Assembly (NCBI RefSeq): GCF_949628215.1
Contig: NC_134282.1
Location: forward strand, 16,410,723 to 16,474,722
DNA length: 64,000 nucleotides
Direction: 5' to 3'
DNA from: Phalacrocorax aristotelis
Taxonomy: Eukaryota > Chordata > Aves > Suliformes > Phalacrocoracidae
The notes below the pieces were generated by a model that was given only the letters and a program-made list of their open reading frames with translations, searched no databases and was not told the DNA's origin. Within the stretch, counting starts at the first letter, position 1, and each line of letters opens with the position of its first letter. The position numbers were made by a program, and so were the translations under genes. Shown here one piece after another: positions 49,006-63,700 of the stretch.

Positions 49006-52000
49006 AATGAAAAAGGTATATGGTGGTTACTTAGCTGGCAGAGTGCCCAAAGAGCAGACATCCTCAACACAACTATTGTTTAATTGCACTTAAAGTATAA
49101 TTAAGTTAGGGCAACCAAGAGTTAGGAAGGAATCCTTATTATTAAACATAAATGAATAAACAAACATAATGTGATTTTCTCAACTCTGAAGACAAAAGCA
49201 AAAAAACTGGAGGAGGTAAGGACACAAGACACAAAGCTCTTTATGTCACCATCCAAGAGAAAGACAAACTTGTCTCCCTGCTGCCCTCATGCTCTTTCAA
49301 GTATTTTCTTTAATTCTTTCAACACTAGTTTGCAAATCAGTTGAGCTGGCTCAATGTTTTCCTTAATTCCTTTAGTAGACAAGTTGTTATTCAGTGAACA
49401 GGAGTTAGCAAAGGTCGCTTGAGTGTGTTGAGCAATCTTGCTCTTCATCAGCCTTGCCTGTGGAAAATATATTTGGGTTTGTCAGACCTCATCTTTAAAA
49501 ATCTTAGTAATGACATGTGAATATGGTAACACATGATTGCTCATTTTGCTGTATCATACTTTTAACCTTTTTCTCCTCCCACTAAAACATGTACTAGTAC
49601 TGTTAGATCACTGTGGTCTAAGCCACGGAAATCTCCCACTTGTGTCCTATGGGAACTCTACCTTCAAATTATACCACCCTTTCCACTGATCACCGATTCC
49701 TCACACAAGGTCACACGTTTGTCATTTATAAATCAACGTGAATAGTGCTGTGTCCAGAGGGCACTCTGGCCAAAGCGGTAGACCTGTCCTCAGGAATTTT
49801 TGATTGAGCTGGCACAGAGTAAAGGCATATGTCTTGATACATTCTGATTACTAGGGCTATTCACAGTTTCACTAAACAGCGAGTGTGTCATTAGAAGTAG
49901 TCTAGTACCAGGTTTAGTATGGGAAACAACAACAACATTGAAGTTAGAAAAAGTGGAAATTTTTTTCCAGTTTTGAAAGGTTTGCCCCAAAATTCTAAGA
50001 AATAATCCAAGCAATTTTTTCTTTTAAAATGAAAACTATGGTTTGGGTTTTTTTTTAATAAAGAGCAGATCTCTACAAGTCAGGTGCTCAGCTGATACTG
50101 ATTCATATGGCTCTGAGATAAACAACAGATATTCCAAATTATGGTGCCTTCAATCTGTTTTTATTTCTTGAGACAATAAATTCTTCTGATAAAATTGGCC
50201 CAATTCTGACACTAGTCTGAAAGTGGACTAGCATTCCACCGAATTAATCAAACATCCAGCGTTTTATAGCTACATCACCGGTTCAGGGAGAACATCCAAT
50301 ATTACTTTTGTTACACTTATGTTCATACCTTGTCTAGAGAAGAGAAAATATTTTAAAATAACCACCACAGATTTTCAGTCAATATATAAGAGGGAATTTA
50401 GGAAAGCAAGTTGATTCCCACCTATTTTCATGTAGATACACAGAGCCTGAGAGCAGATGACTCACTGTAAGACAGAACTATGGAAAAGAGAGTCTGCATT
50501 AACAACATGCACACATATTTTCCAATTAAAGGTACATTCTACCTTGGAAGGAAAAACTATGTCAAGACAGCTATTTTTAAATCTGCAAGCTATCAAAGTA
50601 GCTTTTGCTGTGTCATTTCCATTTAAGATGACTCGCTGCAGTTAGATAGATTTTGCGAAGCAAAACCCACAAAGTGAAGGTAGCATACAAAACTGAAGTC
50701 AGTAACATTCTTCAGTAATGTTAGGCTTCCTACTAGCGATTTCTATATATGTACTTTTAAAAAGTCCTTTGTGTTAGAATTAAGTGCTTGTGATAGGAGC
50801 TGGGTCATGACATCTAAGAACACATAAAAAGCATTCACAAAACAAAGCAAAAATCCCAAACAAGGACTTTTTGTTGAAACGCAAGCTTTTTCTGTAACAG
50901 TCATGCCATGATGCAGAAAGATGTGTTTGGATATAAAAAAGATAGGTTTTCTTTTGTGCCCGTGCCATTGGCTCCCAGCCCAAGATGGCTATGAGGAGTG
51001 ACAATGGCCAAGAAGAGTGACAGAGCCTTCTGTGCTACGGACGTAGTGGTCCACAGGCGAATGGATGAGAGGCAACAAAACTATAAAAAGAGTCTCAAAG
51101 TACTAAACAAATAGCAATAATTCTGAGCCAATATCAGCCTGGTTCTAATTCAAACTGGCAACACAGAAATGAAAATCAGTAGAATGTGTTTCCATCCCCT
51201 CTAGCTATGCTACTTGGAATTAATGCTAAATATAAAGATGACAAACTGAGAACTAGCCCCATCTTTCTGTTCTAAGAAAGATGGAAAGAGAGGGAGGGGT
51301 GCTTATGTTTTCACACTGCCCCCCTTGTCAAAGACGTGTGCCGATGTCAGCTGTCACTGAATTAAACTCTTTTTGACACATTAATCTTTGTGGCATGGTA
51401 CACAAAGCACAGAGCTGCAAAGTGCGCATCTTGGCTGCAGAGCATATACTTCAGCTCCAGAGCTAATTACGAATGTGGCAATGAGACACAGCACTGAATG
51501 CACAGCAGCAGCTGAAATTCAAAGACATGCTCATGAGAAATAAAAATACGCCTGTCCTGAAACTCTGTCCTGACCTCACACTTTTTTTTCACACAACTGA
51601 TCACCATGTTCTGTGCAGAGCTGAGAAGTAAAGTGGAGTTTAGTTCACTGACAGCAGTAGAAAAGATACAGAAGAATTAAAGAAAGCAACTAAGCAGCAA
51701 AATTATGACAATGGTCTGGGAAAAAAGGGGAAGGTAAGTGATATTATTCAGGCAGAAACCAGGGGTGGGGCCGCACAGGGACCACTCACACCACCACAGG
51801 ATGCTGCAGGAAACCACTAGTTTCTTACCTGGGAAGCAGGCAGAGGAAGATGAAGCCATGCAAACCTGGGGCTGGGCAGCTCTTTCTCCCTAGAAGAATT
51901 TCCTGCACAAAATGAGGTTAATAAGGCAGGTACTGTCCCTCAATTCCTACCAAGCCCATCCCTGGGATGGTGGCTTGCGCAGCAGGACCATTCTGTGCTG

Positions 52001-53426
52001 GAAGCCAACTGGAGCAAGCTGTTAGTACAAACTTGAGAGTTTAGAGCAATTGATGGTGACTGATGTGATTTCCTGCCCTGTTGTGTTCTGGTTTCAATAT
52101 AGCTAGTTACTGCAACGGACCTCACAAACAAATGCTGTTCTAGAAAAGAAGGTCTCCGGTATTTCTAAGAATTAAAGATCTCATAACAGTTTGTAAGTTC
52201 ATCCTAATGCTCGGGCCAATTCTGCTACATTACTTGGCCACATTTCCTCTATCGCTTCAACTGAACCAGAGACCTTTCCTTGTCAGACTCACTGCATCTT
52301 TCTGCAGTGATGCTGTAATGTGTTAAACAGCTGCAGCATCACAACTGGATTAATCCTGGAGAAGCCAGTAATCATCATCAATTACAGCACAAACATTAAT
52401 CAGTCAATCACCGCCCTCTAGAGGTGGCCACATTGCGAGTAGAGATGATTTGGGTTTGCTGCAAATGAGTTATCTGACAGACAGAGCACTTCTGTATGCA
52501 GCAGGAGGAAGGTATTTGCTGATTAGAGTAGATCCATGTACCGTTACAGGAACAAATACTGAGCGCTGATTGTCAGCTCCTCAATTATTCCTCCCCTCTC
52601 TTGCCTGGCAGATCACCCAATTTGCAGCACTTTGCATTCGTATAATTTACATTCATGGTACTGTAGAGAGGAGTGAAACTATATATCTATAGATAGATAA
52701 CTATATGACAGAGCTATAATAAAAAGCAGTAAAAATAACCCCCTGACTAAACTCTCTTTTGTTACAGTATATTTTTCACACTCAATGTGCATAGATGAAA
52801 CCAGTGGCACAACTGTACAAACGAACTGTGTTCACACAAACTGGATGTGTTGGTGTGACAAAAGCAGCAAGCCTTTATGCAGAAGCACAACTACGTATTC
52901 TCATTTCTTTCCCTTGAGTGGAATAGCCAAGAAGTTTTAAAGGGAAGAATATAAAGAGTGATGAATAGTGAGTAACCCGCCATATAATCAAATGATGAAT
53001 ATACTGTTTCTGGTGTGCAAAGACCTTGTTTGACTAGGTGAGTATTTATTTAAGGAGAAACTGTTCTGTGCAGAGACTTAGCACAAGATCCTGGAGGCAG
53101 GAATAGCTCATGGCCAGGTTTCCCCAGACACGTCTTCTTTTTTCCAGCTGGAAATTCTGTCTAGGTGGAATTCAGCAATTTTTCACATTTTCTTCTGGCA
53201 GGCTGGCCGGATGTGCTGGCTTGCCTGTGTATGGAGGGATTCTCCAGGTATCCACACATATGCACAGACCATCCATGCATGCGCAGCCCCATACCTGAAT
53301 ATATGTTTCTGTTGGCAACATTTAATCAAAAAAGAGCAGATGTCCAGAATCTCAGTAACATTTCGTTGGAAACTGGGATTTGCATTTTGTTGCAGTCCCT
53401 GGGATTCAGGAGAACTGTGTTCTGTT
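49006..53426. other. Gene-free region between two CR1 copies
   Basis: I recognise no exon. A small AT-rich repeat (TATAGATAGATAACTATAT-like) lies at 52680-52706. The part from 52200 to 52660 stands out for transcription-factor-like motifs and is listed separately. Confidence 0.5.
52200..52660. promoter_or_regulatory. Candidate regulatory block with an OTX/PITX-type palindrome and a CTCF-like site
   Basis: The block contains GGATTAATCC (52347-52356), a perfect palindrome of two TAATCC half-sites as bound by OTX, CRX and PITX homeodomain dimers. It also has several further ATTA cores and, at 52411-52430, a sequence whose minus strand reads CCTCTAGAGGGCGG, one base off the CTCF core CCASYAGRKGGC. 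It is non-repetitive. The assignment is motif-based inference; conservation was not tested. Confidence 0.3.
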
Positions 53427-54042
53427 ATAAAATCGCAGCACAGTGGAGGTTGGGAGGGACCTCTGGAGATTGCCTAGTCCGACACCCCTGCTCAAAGCAG
53501 GGTCAACTAAAGCAGCTTGGTCAGAGATATGCCCAGTCAAGTTTTGAACACCTTCAAGGATGGAGACTCCACAGCCTCTCTAGGCAGCCTGCTAATTGTC
53601 CAGCCACTGCCACAGTTAAAAAAAAACCCAAATTTATCCGATGTTTAAATGGAATTTCCTGTATTCAGTTAGTGCCCATTGACTCTTGCACTTTTATTGG
53701 GCACCACTGAAGAGTCTGGCTGTGTCACGTGTGCTCCCCCATCAGGTATTTGTATTCATTGATATGATTGCCCCTGCTATACAGTCCCAGCTCTCGCACC
53801 CTCTCCTCATATATGCCAAATGCTCCAAGCCCTTAATCACCTTTGTGGCACTTCCAGTATGTCCACGCCTCTTGTACTGGGGAGTCCAGTGCTCCAGATG
53901 CCTGCAGCACTAACTCAGCCTGGGATGCTGTTGGCTTTTGCTGCAAGGGCACTGCTAGCTCATAGTCAGCTCATCTGCCAGGACCCTTGGGTCTTTTCTA
54001 AAAGCTGCTTTCCAGATGCTCACCCCTCAGCCTGTGTTGGTG
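53427..54042 (-). mobile_element. Diverged CR1 LINE copy, antisense, with internal deletions
   Basis: The plus strand follows the antisense CR1 consensus: GAGGTTGGGAGGGACCTCTGGAGAT, CCCCTGCTCAAAGCAGGGTCAACTA, GGATGGAGACTCCACAGCCTCTCT, ATGTCCACGCCTCTTGTACTGGGGA, then GGGATGCTGTTGGCTTTTGCTGCAAGGGCA and CCAGGACCCTTGGGTC. Segments expected around 53895-53925 are missing. The 181-codon open frame overlapping it is a shadow of the repeat. Confidence 0.9.
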
Positions 54043-57000
54043 GGTTAGTCTCAGCTTCACTTCTGCTGTGACTAGATGACCATTGATTCAGCTCTCTGGG
54101 CCTTACTGTCCACGGTGTGGATGCTACTGGCCTGCTTTGTAAAGGGATTTCAAATTTTGGTTGTCTGAGTTAGGTGTTGTTTTTATTTGCTCTTCATAGG
54201 TAACTATCTTATCATCCTCTGTCAACATGTTTCTGCTTATATTGACAACATTCTCTTCTACATGGGCTTTTATAGCAGTCACTAACCTGCTGCCCAGGTG
54301 CCTTAGGTTTTATTTAACTTTCCTTCTCTGCTGCAGTGTCCTTTCTTTAGGAGCTTACACACACACACATTATTCTGTTACGCTACAGGTCTAGAAACTG
54401 AGACAGAATACTGAGCACTGTACAGTAGCCTATAGCCAGGGTCTATAAAATCCTCTTCAGAACATAATGACATAGAAAATGCCCTTTGATCTTACCAACT
54501 TCTTTTCCTTCTGCGGCTGCTGTATCTTATCCTAGGCAAGAAACCATGAGGAACCCCTGAGTTTGTTCCCATAGGGAGCACAGGGCAGTGAACATTATCC
54601 AGTCCCTTCTGCATGGAACTGAACAATTTGTGCTTGATTAAAGCTGAGAGACTCCCAGCCTCACAAAACTCAAGGTCCTAACACTGCCTGCTTATTCTTG
54701 CTGTGTGTTTCTTCGTTCTTCTCTGCATCATGCCAGCCACATGGCCAGATCCTTCCCTTCTGCAGGCCAAGGTTTGCCTTTCATGAGGATCTCTACTGTG
54801 GAGCAAACTGGATTCCTTCATGGGTTTTTCTATCCCATTTGAAGTTACAGCGTCCAAGCACTTTGGAAATAAACAATGATTCATATATTTTCACAACACC
54901 TTCAGGGGCAAAGAAGTACAATTATCCCCTGCCAAATTTCAAAGCCTAGCTCTAAAAGTGCAGGTTTGTCACAGCTTCTCTGCATAACTCTTTCCCTAAT
55001 AATACACAGCAGAAAGCAGGCTTGTATCATGCACAGCATTAAGTCACTATAACTATAGGCATTGCTGCTGGCATATTAATTACGCTGTATAAATCATCAC
55101 TGGTTCATGTGAGCAATGTAATCCTTTGGGATTCAGTTACTTGCACCATGCTGGGCTATGTCCAAAACCCACATACTGCCCTCCCTGAGACGTGGCCACT
55201 CTCTGGAGCCTTCTCAGTGCCTCTCCCTTACCTGTCCCCTTGTGTCCATCTCTGCGGAGGGCCTTGACATCTTACACGAGCACCTTAGAAGGAGGGACAA
55301 AACCACCTTCCTTCCACTTGGTTGACCCATTAATCCCAGGTGTGAATCAACTGGATTGCGTGTGGGAGGAGGTTGGCCCTCTACCTCCGTAAAGGCAGAC
55401 ATACTAGATTTGTGCTTACTTTACAATTAGACTTGGAACCCAGGAGAAAGAACGTAATATAGTTTCTTATGTAACCATATATTTATTTTGGTTACGTGCG
55501 GCTTTAAGACAAATCTAAAATGGTGCTGGACCGTGCTGCTGCCCTCAAAAGAAGTTTGTCAGCAGAGTAACAATAATGTTCTGCTTCTGAAAATGATGTG
55601 CTGGGCTTTATGGTCAGCTTTTAGGTTTGAATGCTTTTTTTCCACTTTGATATTTGAGCCCTCCCCTCAAAGCAAATCCTTCGAGTGTGTACATGGCTCT
55701 CCAAGCAATGGTCATGGGAGGACATAGACAAGCACAAAAAAAAAAAAAAGATGCTGACGGCATCTGAAAATGATTGGCAATCTCTTAGCCGCATGAGCTC
55801 AGTCACATTAACATAGTGATTTAAACACTGTGGATGGCTTTTCTGATGTTCTTTTAGAAATTTCTTATTGGAATTATTAGGCATCCAAAATACATTTAAA
55901 ACCGACCAACCAGTGGAATGAAACAGAGCAGATAATACTGACTAAGCACTCTGAGCCCTATCTTGCAGCCCCAAATCAAGCACATTGCCACCAAGCACAG
56001 AACTCCAGTGACCAGACAGGACAGGATCCGGAACTGGGTTAGTGAACCACATCATGTCACAGAAGTTAGGACATTGCGTCACAAGAGGATCCCTCATGGC
56101 TCTGAAACATCTACGCTCCCCACAGCCCAGCCTTGCTGTAGCAAAGCCTAGTTGTACTTGGGGGAAAAAAATGACATTGTGAGATTTTTGGTGCCTTGCA
56201 CAACAGATGTGCTTGTGATAAAAACAGAAGGAGTGGCTGACTTTTTTTGCAAATACTGCAATAAAGTTACAAATAATAACAGTATGTGAAAAATAACACA
56301 AAGAACATACTGAACACAAAAAGAGGTGGGTTGCTAAGGCTGCCACTAGAAAAGGAACAGGCTGGGCACACTGCCATGTATACCTTGGCTCTGCTCACCC
56401 AGTGGGGAGAAACCCTGCCCTCGGTGGTGCCATGCCATGGCTCCATAGGGCCGGAGGATGCCCGGCCAATAAGCAGTACGAGACTGATTGCACACAGACA
56501 CTACTGAGCACATAGCGATGCCACTGATGTAAGCCCTGCTCCTACAAAATGCTGAGAGAGACCTCCAGTGCTGTCAGGAGCAGGGAGTGCCCATTTCATT
56601 GAGGTGAATTTCATTCTCACTGGATCAAATAGAAAGCCAACAACTGGAAAATACAGCCCGTTACTAGACAGTTCTGGCCTTCCCATGCCAGATGCAGGAC
56701 TGGCTTCCATTCAGCTAGGTTAGAAGTGGAATAACTGCTCTCAAGTCAATAGCCCTGATAGCAGAGAGTGCTGTCATTGCATCAAAGTGAGTAGAGATAT
56801 CTGTGGTTTACACAAGTATGAACATAACCAAAGCTTGGCTGTGCAGACTGAACAGAGAGAAAAATCAGACCCTTCTTCAAGGCATTTCTCACATACAGCC
56901 ACTACCTGAAGTACCTCAATCCTGCCCTTCTTCCATCCCTTTTCCCCACCTGGTCCTGTGAGTTCCTCAGACCAAAGGGTGTCTTTTATTATTCAGTGAT

Positions 57001-60000
57001 TTTTTCCCCCCTCCCCTCCATCTCAAGCAGATCCCTTGCTCTACTGCCACGCAAATAATGCAATGCCACCAGCATCACCCTCAGAGAGCAGCCAGGATTA
57101 ATGAACAGCATTTGATTCTGAACTGCAAACCTCTCCCTTCGCCTGCTCGCACAGGCTCTCAAGGCTTCAGGCAGCTGGGCACACCAACCAGAGACTCTCC
57201 AAGTTATTTCCGGGGGACTATGGGAAATCCCCAGTGTCAGAAAAAGGAGTTTAAGCTAAGTGTACAGCCACATGGTTAGAAAGCAGAGAAACCTCAGCCT
57301 GGAGCTGACGATGACTGATGGCTGTAGGTGCTACAAGTAACTCACTGCTCCTCATGTTACCCAAATGTCAGGGTTTTAAAGTGATGTAATTAAAGCACCA
57401 CAGGAGTGCAAAGATCTGTGTAAATTGAGAGGATAAGTCGTTTGACTGTGTTGAAATTATGTTATTTGGTATTCCTCTAATTTGTCACATGACTTAATAT
57501 ACTGAAAAAACCCATCTCATGTTTTTATGCTCTGGGTCCATGACAATTGCTTTTCCTGCAGCAGACAACGATTTGTAAAGTGACTTTTCTTATTCCCAAA
57601 CCACCCAAAATTTTGCAAATTGGTTTCCACGAATTAGAAGTGGTTTAGAAATAACCTTGGCTGAGGGACTGGCTCCGTTACGGGACTTTCGCTGCCATGA
57701 CAGCTAGCTGGGGGAAGGTAGTTATTTCTAAATTACTCTATTTTTACATTAATATTTCTTTTAAGGCAAAACAGCAGTAGAAGCAGTATTATTTCCGTTG
57801 CTTGCTCTGAAACAGGACTAGTTCCTAGGAAACACAACTTTTTATCACCCGATCATAGGCATCCCATGTCTTTTCATACAGAAGTACATCCATTGCCTCC
57901 CCAGTCTCAAGCCTGGGCTCAGCGTTGGGGTGCAGGGAGCAACCCCTTTTCTCTTCTGTAGTAGGAATGGCCATCAGAAATATATTACACTTTATGACAG
58001 CCTTGCATGGCCAAAACCCTACAGCCCAATATCACATAGACCAAGGTGGCCTTTTTCACAACCTTAACAATGGTTCAGAAAGATAAGGCTAGTAGTTTTT
58101 GTGCCCCAGGAACCCATCAGCTGCTGTTCGCTGTAGCTTGGGGGTAGATTTGAATGCACAATGCAGAACTTCAGATTGCAATACTTGACTCACATACCTA
58201 AGTCGGGAGCACTAATACTCAAAATCACAGGTGTTTAAGCTCAAAGAGGTTGAAGAGAATCTTTGTGTGAAGCTCTACAATCCAGACTGACCCAGAGCTG
58301 TCCCGCCCCTGCCCAGTTCTGTTCAGCCATGTTCTGTTTCGAAGGGTACAGAAACCCTGAACAGAAGTGACTGAAGGGAGGTCCTCTCAGCCACTATCAT
58401 GGTGCCCTTGCTCCTCTTTTTACCTTTTGACTGCTCGTTGCCTCCTACAATCAGCTCCTGATTTTGCAGCACACTAGAGATGGCAGCAACAGAGGAAGCA
58501 AGGAGGTGCTACCTGTCCTGTATCGCTATAGAGTTAGACACTGCATGATATGGTGAGCACTTCCTCACCTGCAAACAGGCCAGCTTACACAGACAGCTAT
58601 GACACCTCTGGATTAAGGGTTAGATCCAACACTTTCAAAGCTCTTGTTCCAGTAGCAAGGACTCTAGTGTCTTCTGAGTGCTCTGACGACCCGAGCACTG
58701 ATGTGTCTTGATTACTTCACCGGGCTCTTCAGACTTCAGGAGATCAAATGCACAATTTTAAGGTTTTCAGAGAAATTGCAAAAGTGATTTAATGGCTCAC
58801 TTAAAAATTTTAAAATATTTATCATGAAAGATGGACTCCAACAACTTACTGGGGGGGAGAAGGAAGAGGGGAAGGGAAAAGGTATACAAATCAAGAGAGG
58901 CACAAAAGCAAACTGTATTCCAAGCACACAGTGGAAAATGCAGGCCAGTGCCAGCAGCCTGATAATCCAAATTCTCTTTCTATGCACTGACCTCTTCTGA
59001 GAAAAGGAAAGAATTTAAAGAAGCATAAATGATAACTGTACACATTCTGGAAACAAACCTAAAAGCAATGCCAGGAAAAATTACCCTTCTCGTTACACAG
59101 CCATTAACACATTCCCTTCTCCTTCCGCCCAGGCAGCAGAGCTCACACCTACAGAGGGAGGGGGAGAGAGGGAACACACAGTCAGTCCTCAGCACAGCAG
59201 CATGGACATTAAATCTGAGTGACAGGATAGATGCACGTTACTGGGAAAAGCCACTGTAGCACACTGAATGTTGGCACCCGGGTAGGCACAGAGCAGGTGA
59301 ACAGAGCAAGCATTACACCCACAGGAGTTCCCAGCAGACAAGGTGCAGGTCACTTGCTCCTTCCCCTCCCACAATGAATGACAAGCACTGCTTTAGGTAC
59401 TGCCCTCCAAAGAGCTGGGAACTAAGGAAATTACTTTTTTAAAAATCACAAGCTTCACCCCTTTTTCATGCCACAGATGGCAGCAGTAGCAACAACAGAT
59501 TCACCTAAATACCAGCAGCTAGATCCACAGACAACATAAATCTGTGCAGGGTTTATTTTGCCTTGTTCTTTGCACAGCTATATCCCCACTCACATACTCT
59601 GCGTTATACTTCTCCTTTCATGCCATTCCATACCTCCCCTTGGCCCCAATTAGACGGAAGTCATATTCATTTTGCACATTCCCTTTATACTAGTTTTGTT
59701 TAGACACTTTTTTCTGGCCAGCTTACGTGCTGCTTAGGTCTGATTTGCAAAATTTGCAAAAACTGTCCCCAAAATTTCCAGTGGAGGAAATTCTTGCCTA
59801 CTCCAACTTTATATTTGGCCCATTTCCCATAGTCTTTTCAGAGGCAAGGTAATGTCAGTATTAGGAGCAATGAACTAAATGTTCTTTAGTGCTGATGAAA
59901 ATCCTGAGAAATTCACTAAAATCAATAGAGATGTTCCAGATGAGGGAGGTATATGGCTCAATAAAAATAATGGAACAAAACCCACTCACAGATGCAGGAG

Positions 60001-60416
60001 AAGATGCTGTCCAGATGGTTAAGCTAACCTGGTGTCTGTCATGAACACATCCCTTAACACCCATGCAAAAACCTGTTGCACTGCAGCTTTAGCCCACAAC
60101 ACTTATCTCCCTGTCACTGGCCCAAAATTTTGTTGGCTCATGCTGACTTTCACTGCGTGAAAGCTTAACCACTGATATTACCTAGAAAAGCATGTCAGGG
60201 GGTGGGGCGGGGGGCTGTGGTGTTCAGCAGGGGTACTCTGAGCGCCACTGCTAGTGTGGTCCAGAGCAGACCCTGCCAGCAGGGTCAGAGGGCTGACTGC
60301 AGAGGGGAGGCTCGGGGCAGGAAAACTGGGGCTGATCCTGCTGCACTGGGACAGGGTGGAGGACACATGAGAAGACAAGCACAGGGTGTAAGATAAACTA
60401 GAAGGATAAGTAACAG

Positions 60417-60480
60417 TTTGGGTTTTGTTTTGGTTGGGTTTTGATTTGGTTTTGGTTTTTTGTTTTTGGGTTTTTTTTTC
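60417..60480. repeat. T/G-only tract (TTTTGG-like simple repeat)
   Basis: Sixty-four bases consist almost entirely of T runs broken by G, GG or GGG (TTTTGG-like units). It could be a degenerate simple repeat or the remains of a retroelement tail in antisense. Confidence 0.85.
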
Positions 60481-60751
60481 AATCTCACAGTACTATATTG
60501 GTATTATAGCTTCTCTGTTCTCAGTAGCATTTACTTCAGTGTAATTAAATTAAGATGTGGACTGGGAGAATTGGAGGACTCCAACACCAGGAAACACCCC
60601 TTTACTTCACCAGCTTAAGCAAGTTTCTAGTGGGGCAAGTCAGCACAAATACCCTGAAAGTGGAAACAAATCACTGTACAGAACTGCAGAGACTTTCACA
60701 ACGACTTTAAATCAACTAAACGTCCCAGCAACTGAGAATTTGGCCAATAAC

Positions 60752-60777
60752 GTTGGCTGGAGCTGAGCTGAGCCAAC
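60752..60777. repeat. Inverted repeat GTTGGCT / AGCCAAC
   Basis: Seven-base perfect arms enclose a 12-base centre that contains AGCTGAGCT. Confidence 0.9.
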
Positions 60778-63700
60778 CTATGTCAGTCTGGGAACCTGCC
60801 TTACACCAAGTCCTCTGCAAGTCCTGAATAAAGTGTTAGACCCACCTGTGCTGAGTGTGACAGGTAAGCTACTGATGGGATGGACTCTGAAGCCAAGTCA
60901 ATAGTTCCAAAGACAAAAGAGCTTTGGCTGCAGCTGCAAATACACTGAGTTGGTTGTTTAACCATCAGCCCTCCTTGGATAAGTGCACCTGGACTAGAAA
61001 GGTTAGCTGGTCGGCTCTCACATTTCCTCAGGGAACAAACATCTGTATTTAACGTGCACACTTTGCTCAGATTTGTCTACCAGAATGTTAGTTCAGGACA
61101 ACAAAAAAGTGAAAAGCCCAAGTGCCAGCTGTGGGTCTGCAGAAACCAGGCCCTTTGACTACTTCAGGGAGTTTACTAGGTGTGTAGAAACAAACATAGA
61201 GGAATCCAGTACTGCAGCAGCTTAACAAAGTGCTAGAATCCCTTCTGAAATGTTTATGAGGTGAAAATAAATAAGTAACCTCTGCAAAACCAACTGACAT
61301 TTTTCAATTCATGAGGCTTCCCATCTCACAACGTCTATTATTTTACATGAAGAGTTTAATTTAAAAACTGCCTTTCTGAGCTCTGCTGAGATGGGAAGGC
61401 TGCTGGGATTCTGGGCTGACATCCCAGGAACCACAGTAGATTGCCTGGTATTCACAGTCAAGTTTTCTAATAAGGCGGTGCACATTTCCGAAATGTCACT
61501 GCACAAGTGGCCATTGGTGGAGTTATTTTAAGGCAGTGGTTCAGGAAGGCACTTAGACTTCTTGTGCCTGTTCCTGAATTGACAGACACGCATTCCTTGA
61601 ACTTTCTTAAGACCCTGCTGTGAAGAGAGACTTTAATGGCAAAGACAGCTCCAGGATCGCTTACTGGAAGAGATTTTTATCACTTGATTTTCTCTTCTTT
61701 GAGCTGGTGTCAATAAGAAAAAAGATTATTGAAATTCAGGGAGCTGGATCTGGATGAAAGCAGACTGAAGCCTGAACTGAGCCATGTAAAACAGCTTCTG
61801 CATTGTTTTCCATTGATAATCTGCACTGGAATAGAGGGAAACACCATGTAGACCATCCCTACCTATGAAAGCTCTCTCATCTCCCTTTCAAACATCACAT
61901 ACTCATGGGCAGCTTTGAGGCAGATGCATTACAAGTGTGGCCAGCCAGTTTGCTGGGTGTTGTGAACAGTGTTTATACTGTCAGGCAGAGATCTGAGAGG
62001 TATTTCCAAAGAATCTCTTCTCTTCCTTACTTTGAGGCTCTGGAAGGCACATACCTTCATTCCACCATCCCTCCACTCATGTCTCTGGGAATCTGGCTCA
62101 TTTCCTTGTCTATTGCCTTCATTTCTCTTCCCTGAACACTTTAAAGCTAGACTTAATGCTCATGGAAATTGTTACCATGGGGGACCGGTTCTCTTTTCCC
62201 TATCAGAACTGAGCAAGGTCTTTCACTGCTGCTAGGTCTTTGACAAAGAGGCTTGTGAGGGTCAAAATATTTACATTCTCTATGTGTGAGGTAAAAAAAT
62301 CTGAGGAAAACCTTTTTATCCCCACATCTTTAGATAAATAGATGGGCATGCTGCTGCTGTCTGAACTTCTTTATTCCCCAAATGGATAACATGGATAACA
62401 TAATGCTGAGCAATCCAGAAAAAAAGAATGGTATGTCCTTGGTCATGAGTAGCTTTGTGACTTGGGGGGTGGCTAAAGTCCCAGATGCGATGTAAGCATC
62501 ACCCAGGTCCTGGAATTTGCAGGCAGGAGTCACACGCACTGAGGCACTGAAGAAAGCAAAATACCCTAATGGTCATAATCAAGGGATGTTCGGAGTGTAC
62601 TCAGTACAGAAAGCAAAAAACCAACCAAACAAAAAATGTTTCTGAAGGAACATGCCCACAACCTTCACTGGCAGAACATTACTTCACTTCAGACCGTTAC
62701 ATGAGCATGCTTTGAACTTGGGCTGGTGGCATTTCAAATGGTACTGCTGCCTCTTCTGAATACCACAGCTTCTACACACAGGGTGGCTGTGCAAGGAATA
62801 CGCACAGTGCCGGCAGAGACCTGGCTGTCAGGAACATTATAGTCCCTGTAAAAGGGATTTCTTGGACCCCAGAGGACTTTATGGAAAAGTCTGATCTTCT
62901 GAGACTCATATTACTGTGTGACTTAAGAGAACAGAGCTTAGAACAACAATGCCCAGCAAAGATCCTGCACGCGTTGGTATGTCATGAGTAACTACCTACA
63001 CAAAGATGAGGAATTTCTTTTTTCTCCCAACTAAATCTTCTTCAATTATTTCTACTGCCTATTTTTTTCCATTACCTTCGTACTTCAGAACCTTGTCCCT
63101 CAACTGAGATCCCATTGAGTTGGACCCCTCTGAAATATGTCAGTTTTCTCCAACCATGAATAATCTGAATAAAGTTAAATCTGCAAAACTTTGCAAGCTT
63201 CCTATTTGTCAGGTCTTCTAAGAACCTAATATGCTAAATTTTAGTACCAATCCTTGGAGTATCTGCTGTTGACCCTGAAGAAATATTGAATTTTATTTCT
63301 TTTTTTGTCCATTACTTAGTATTTTATCATTCCTTCCTGACTACTCAGCTTCTGTAAGAACATTTTGTGACTGACCCTGTCATAGAACTAAGGGTGTTGT
63401 AAACAAATCAGATCAGCTAGGCCTCCTTTAATTATTGTTTTCAACAAAGAAAAGGCAATTCTTGGTCATTTATGGAAGAAAGTGCTTTAAAATTTCCTCT
63501 TTCTTACCTGTGTAAGCGTAAACTTTGACTGTCCTTTACTACGGAAAACAAAAATTCAGAAACAGTGAAACTGTAGCATGTGACACATTCTTCATACTCA
63601 TGGAAAGGACTACAGGAGATGTGTACTTTGGAGAATGGAGACCTACGGCACACCATATTAAAATGCTACGTGTGCAGAGACACAATTGGTATCGAAAAGA

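Noticed and set aside
53165-53710. Plus-strand 181-codon open frame
   Set aside because: Its second half is the antisense of a CR1 element; it is not a gene.
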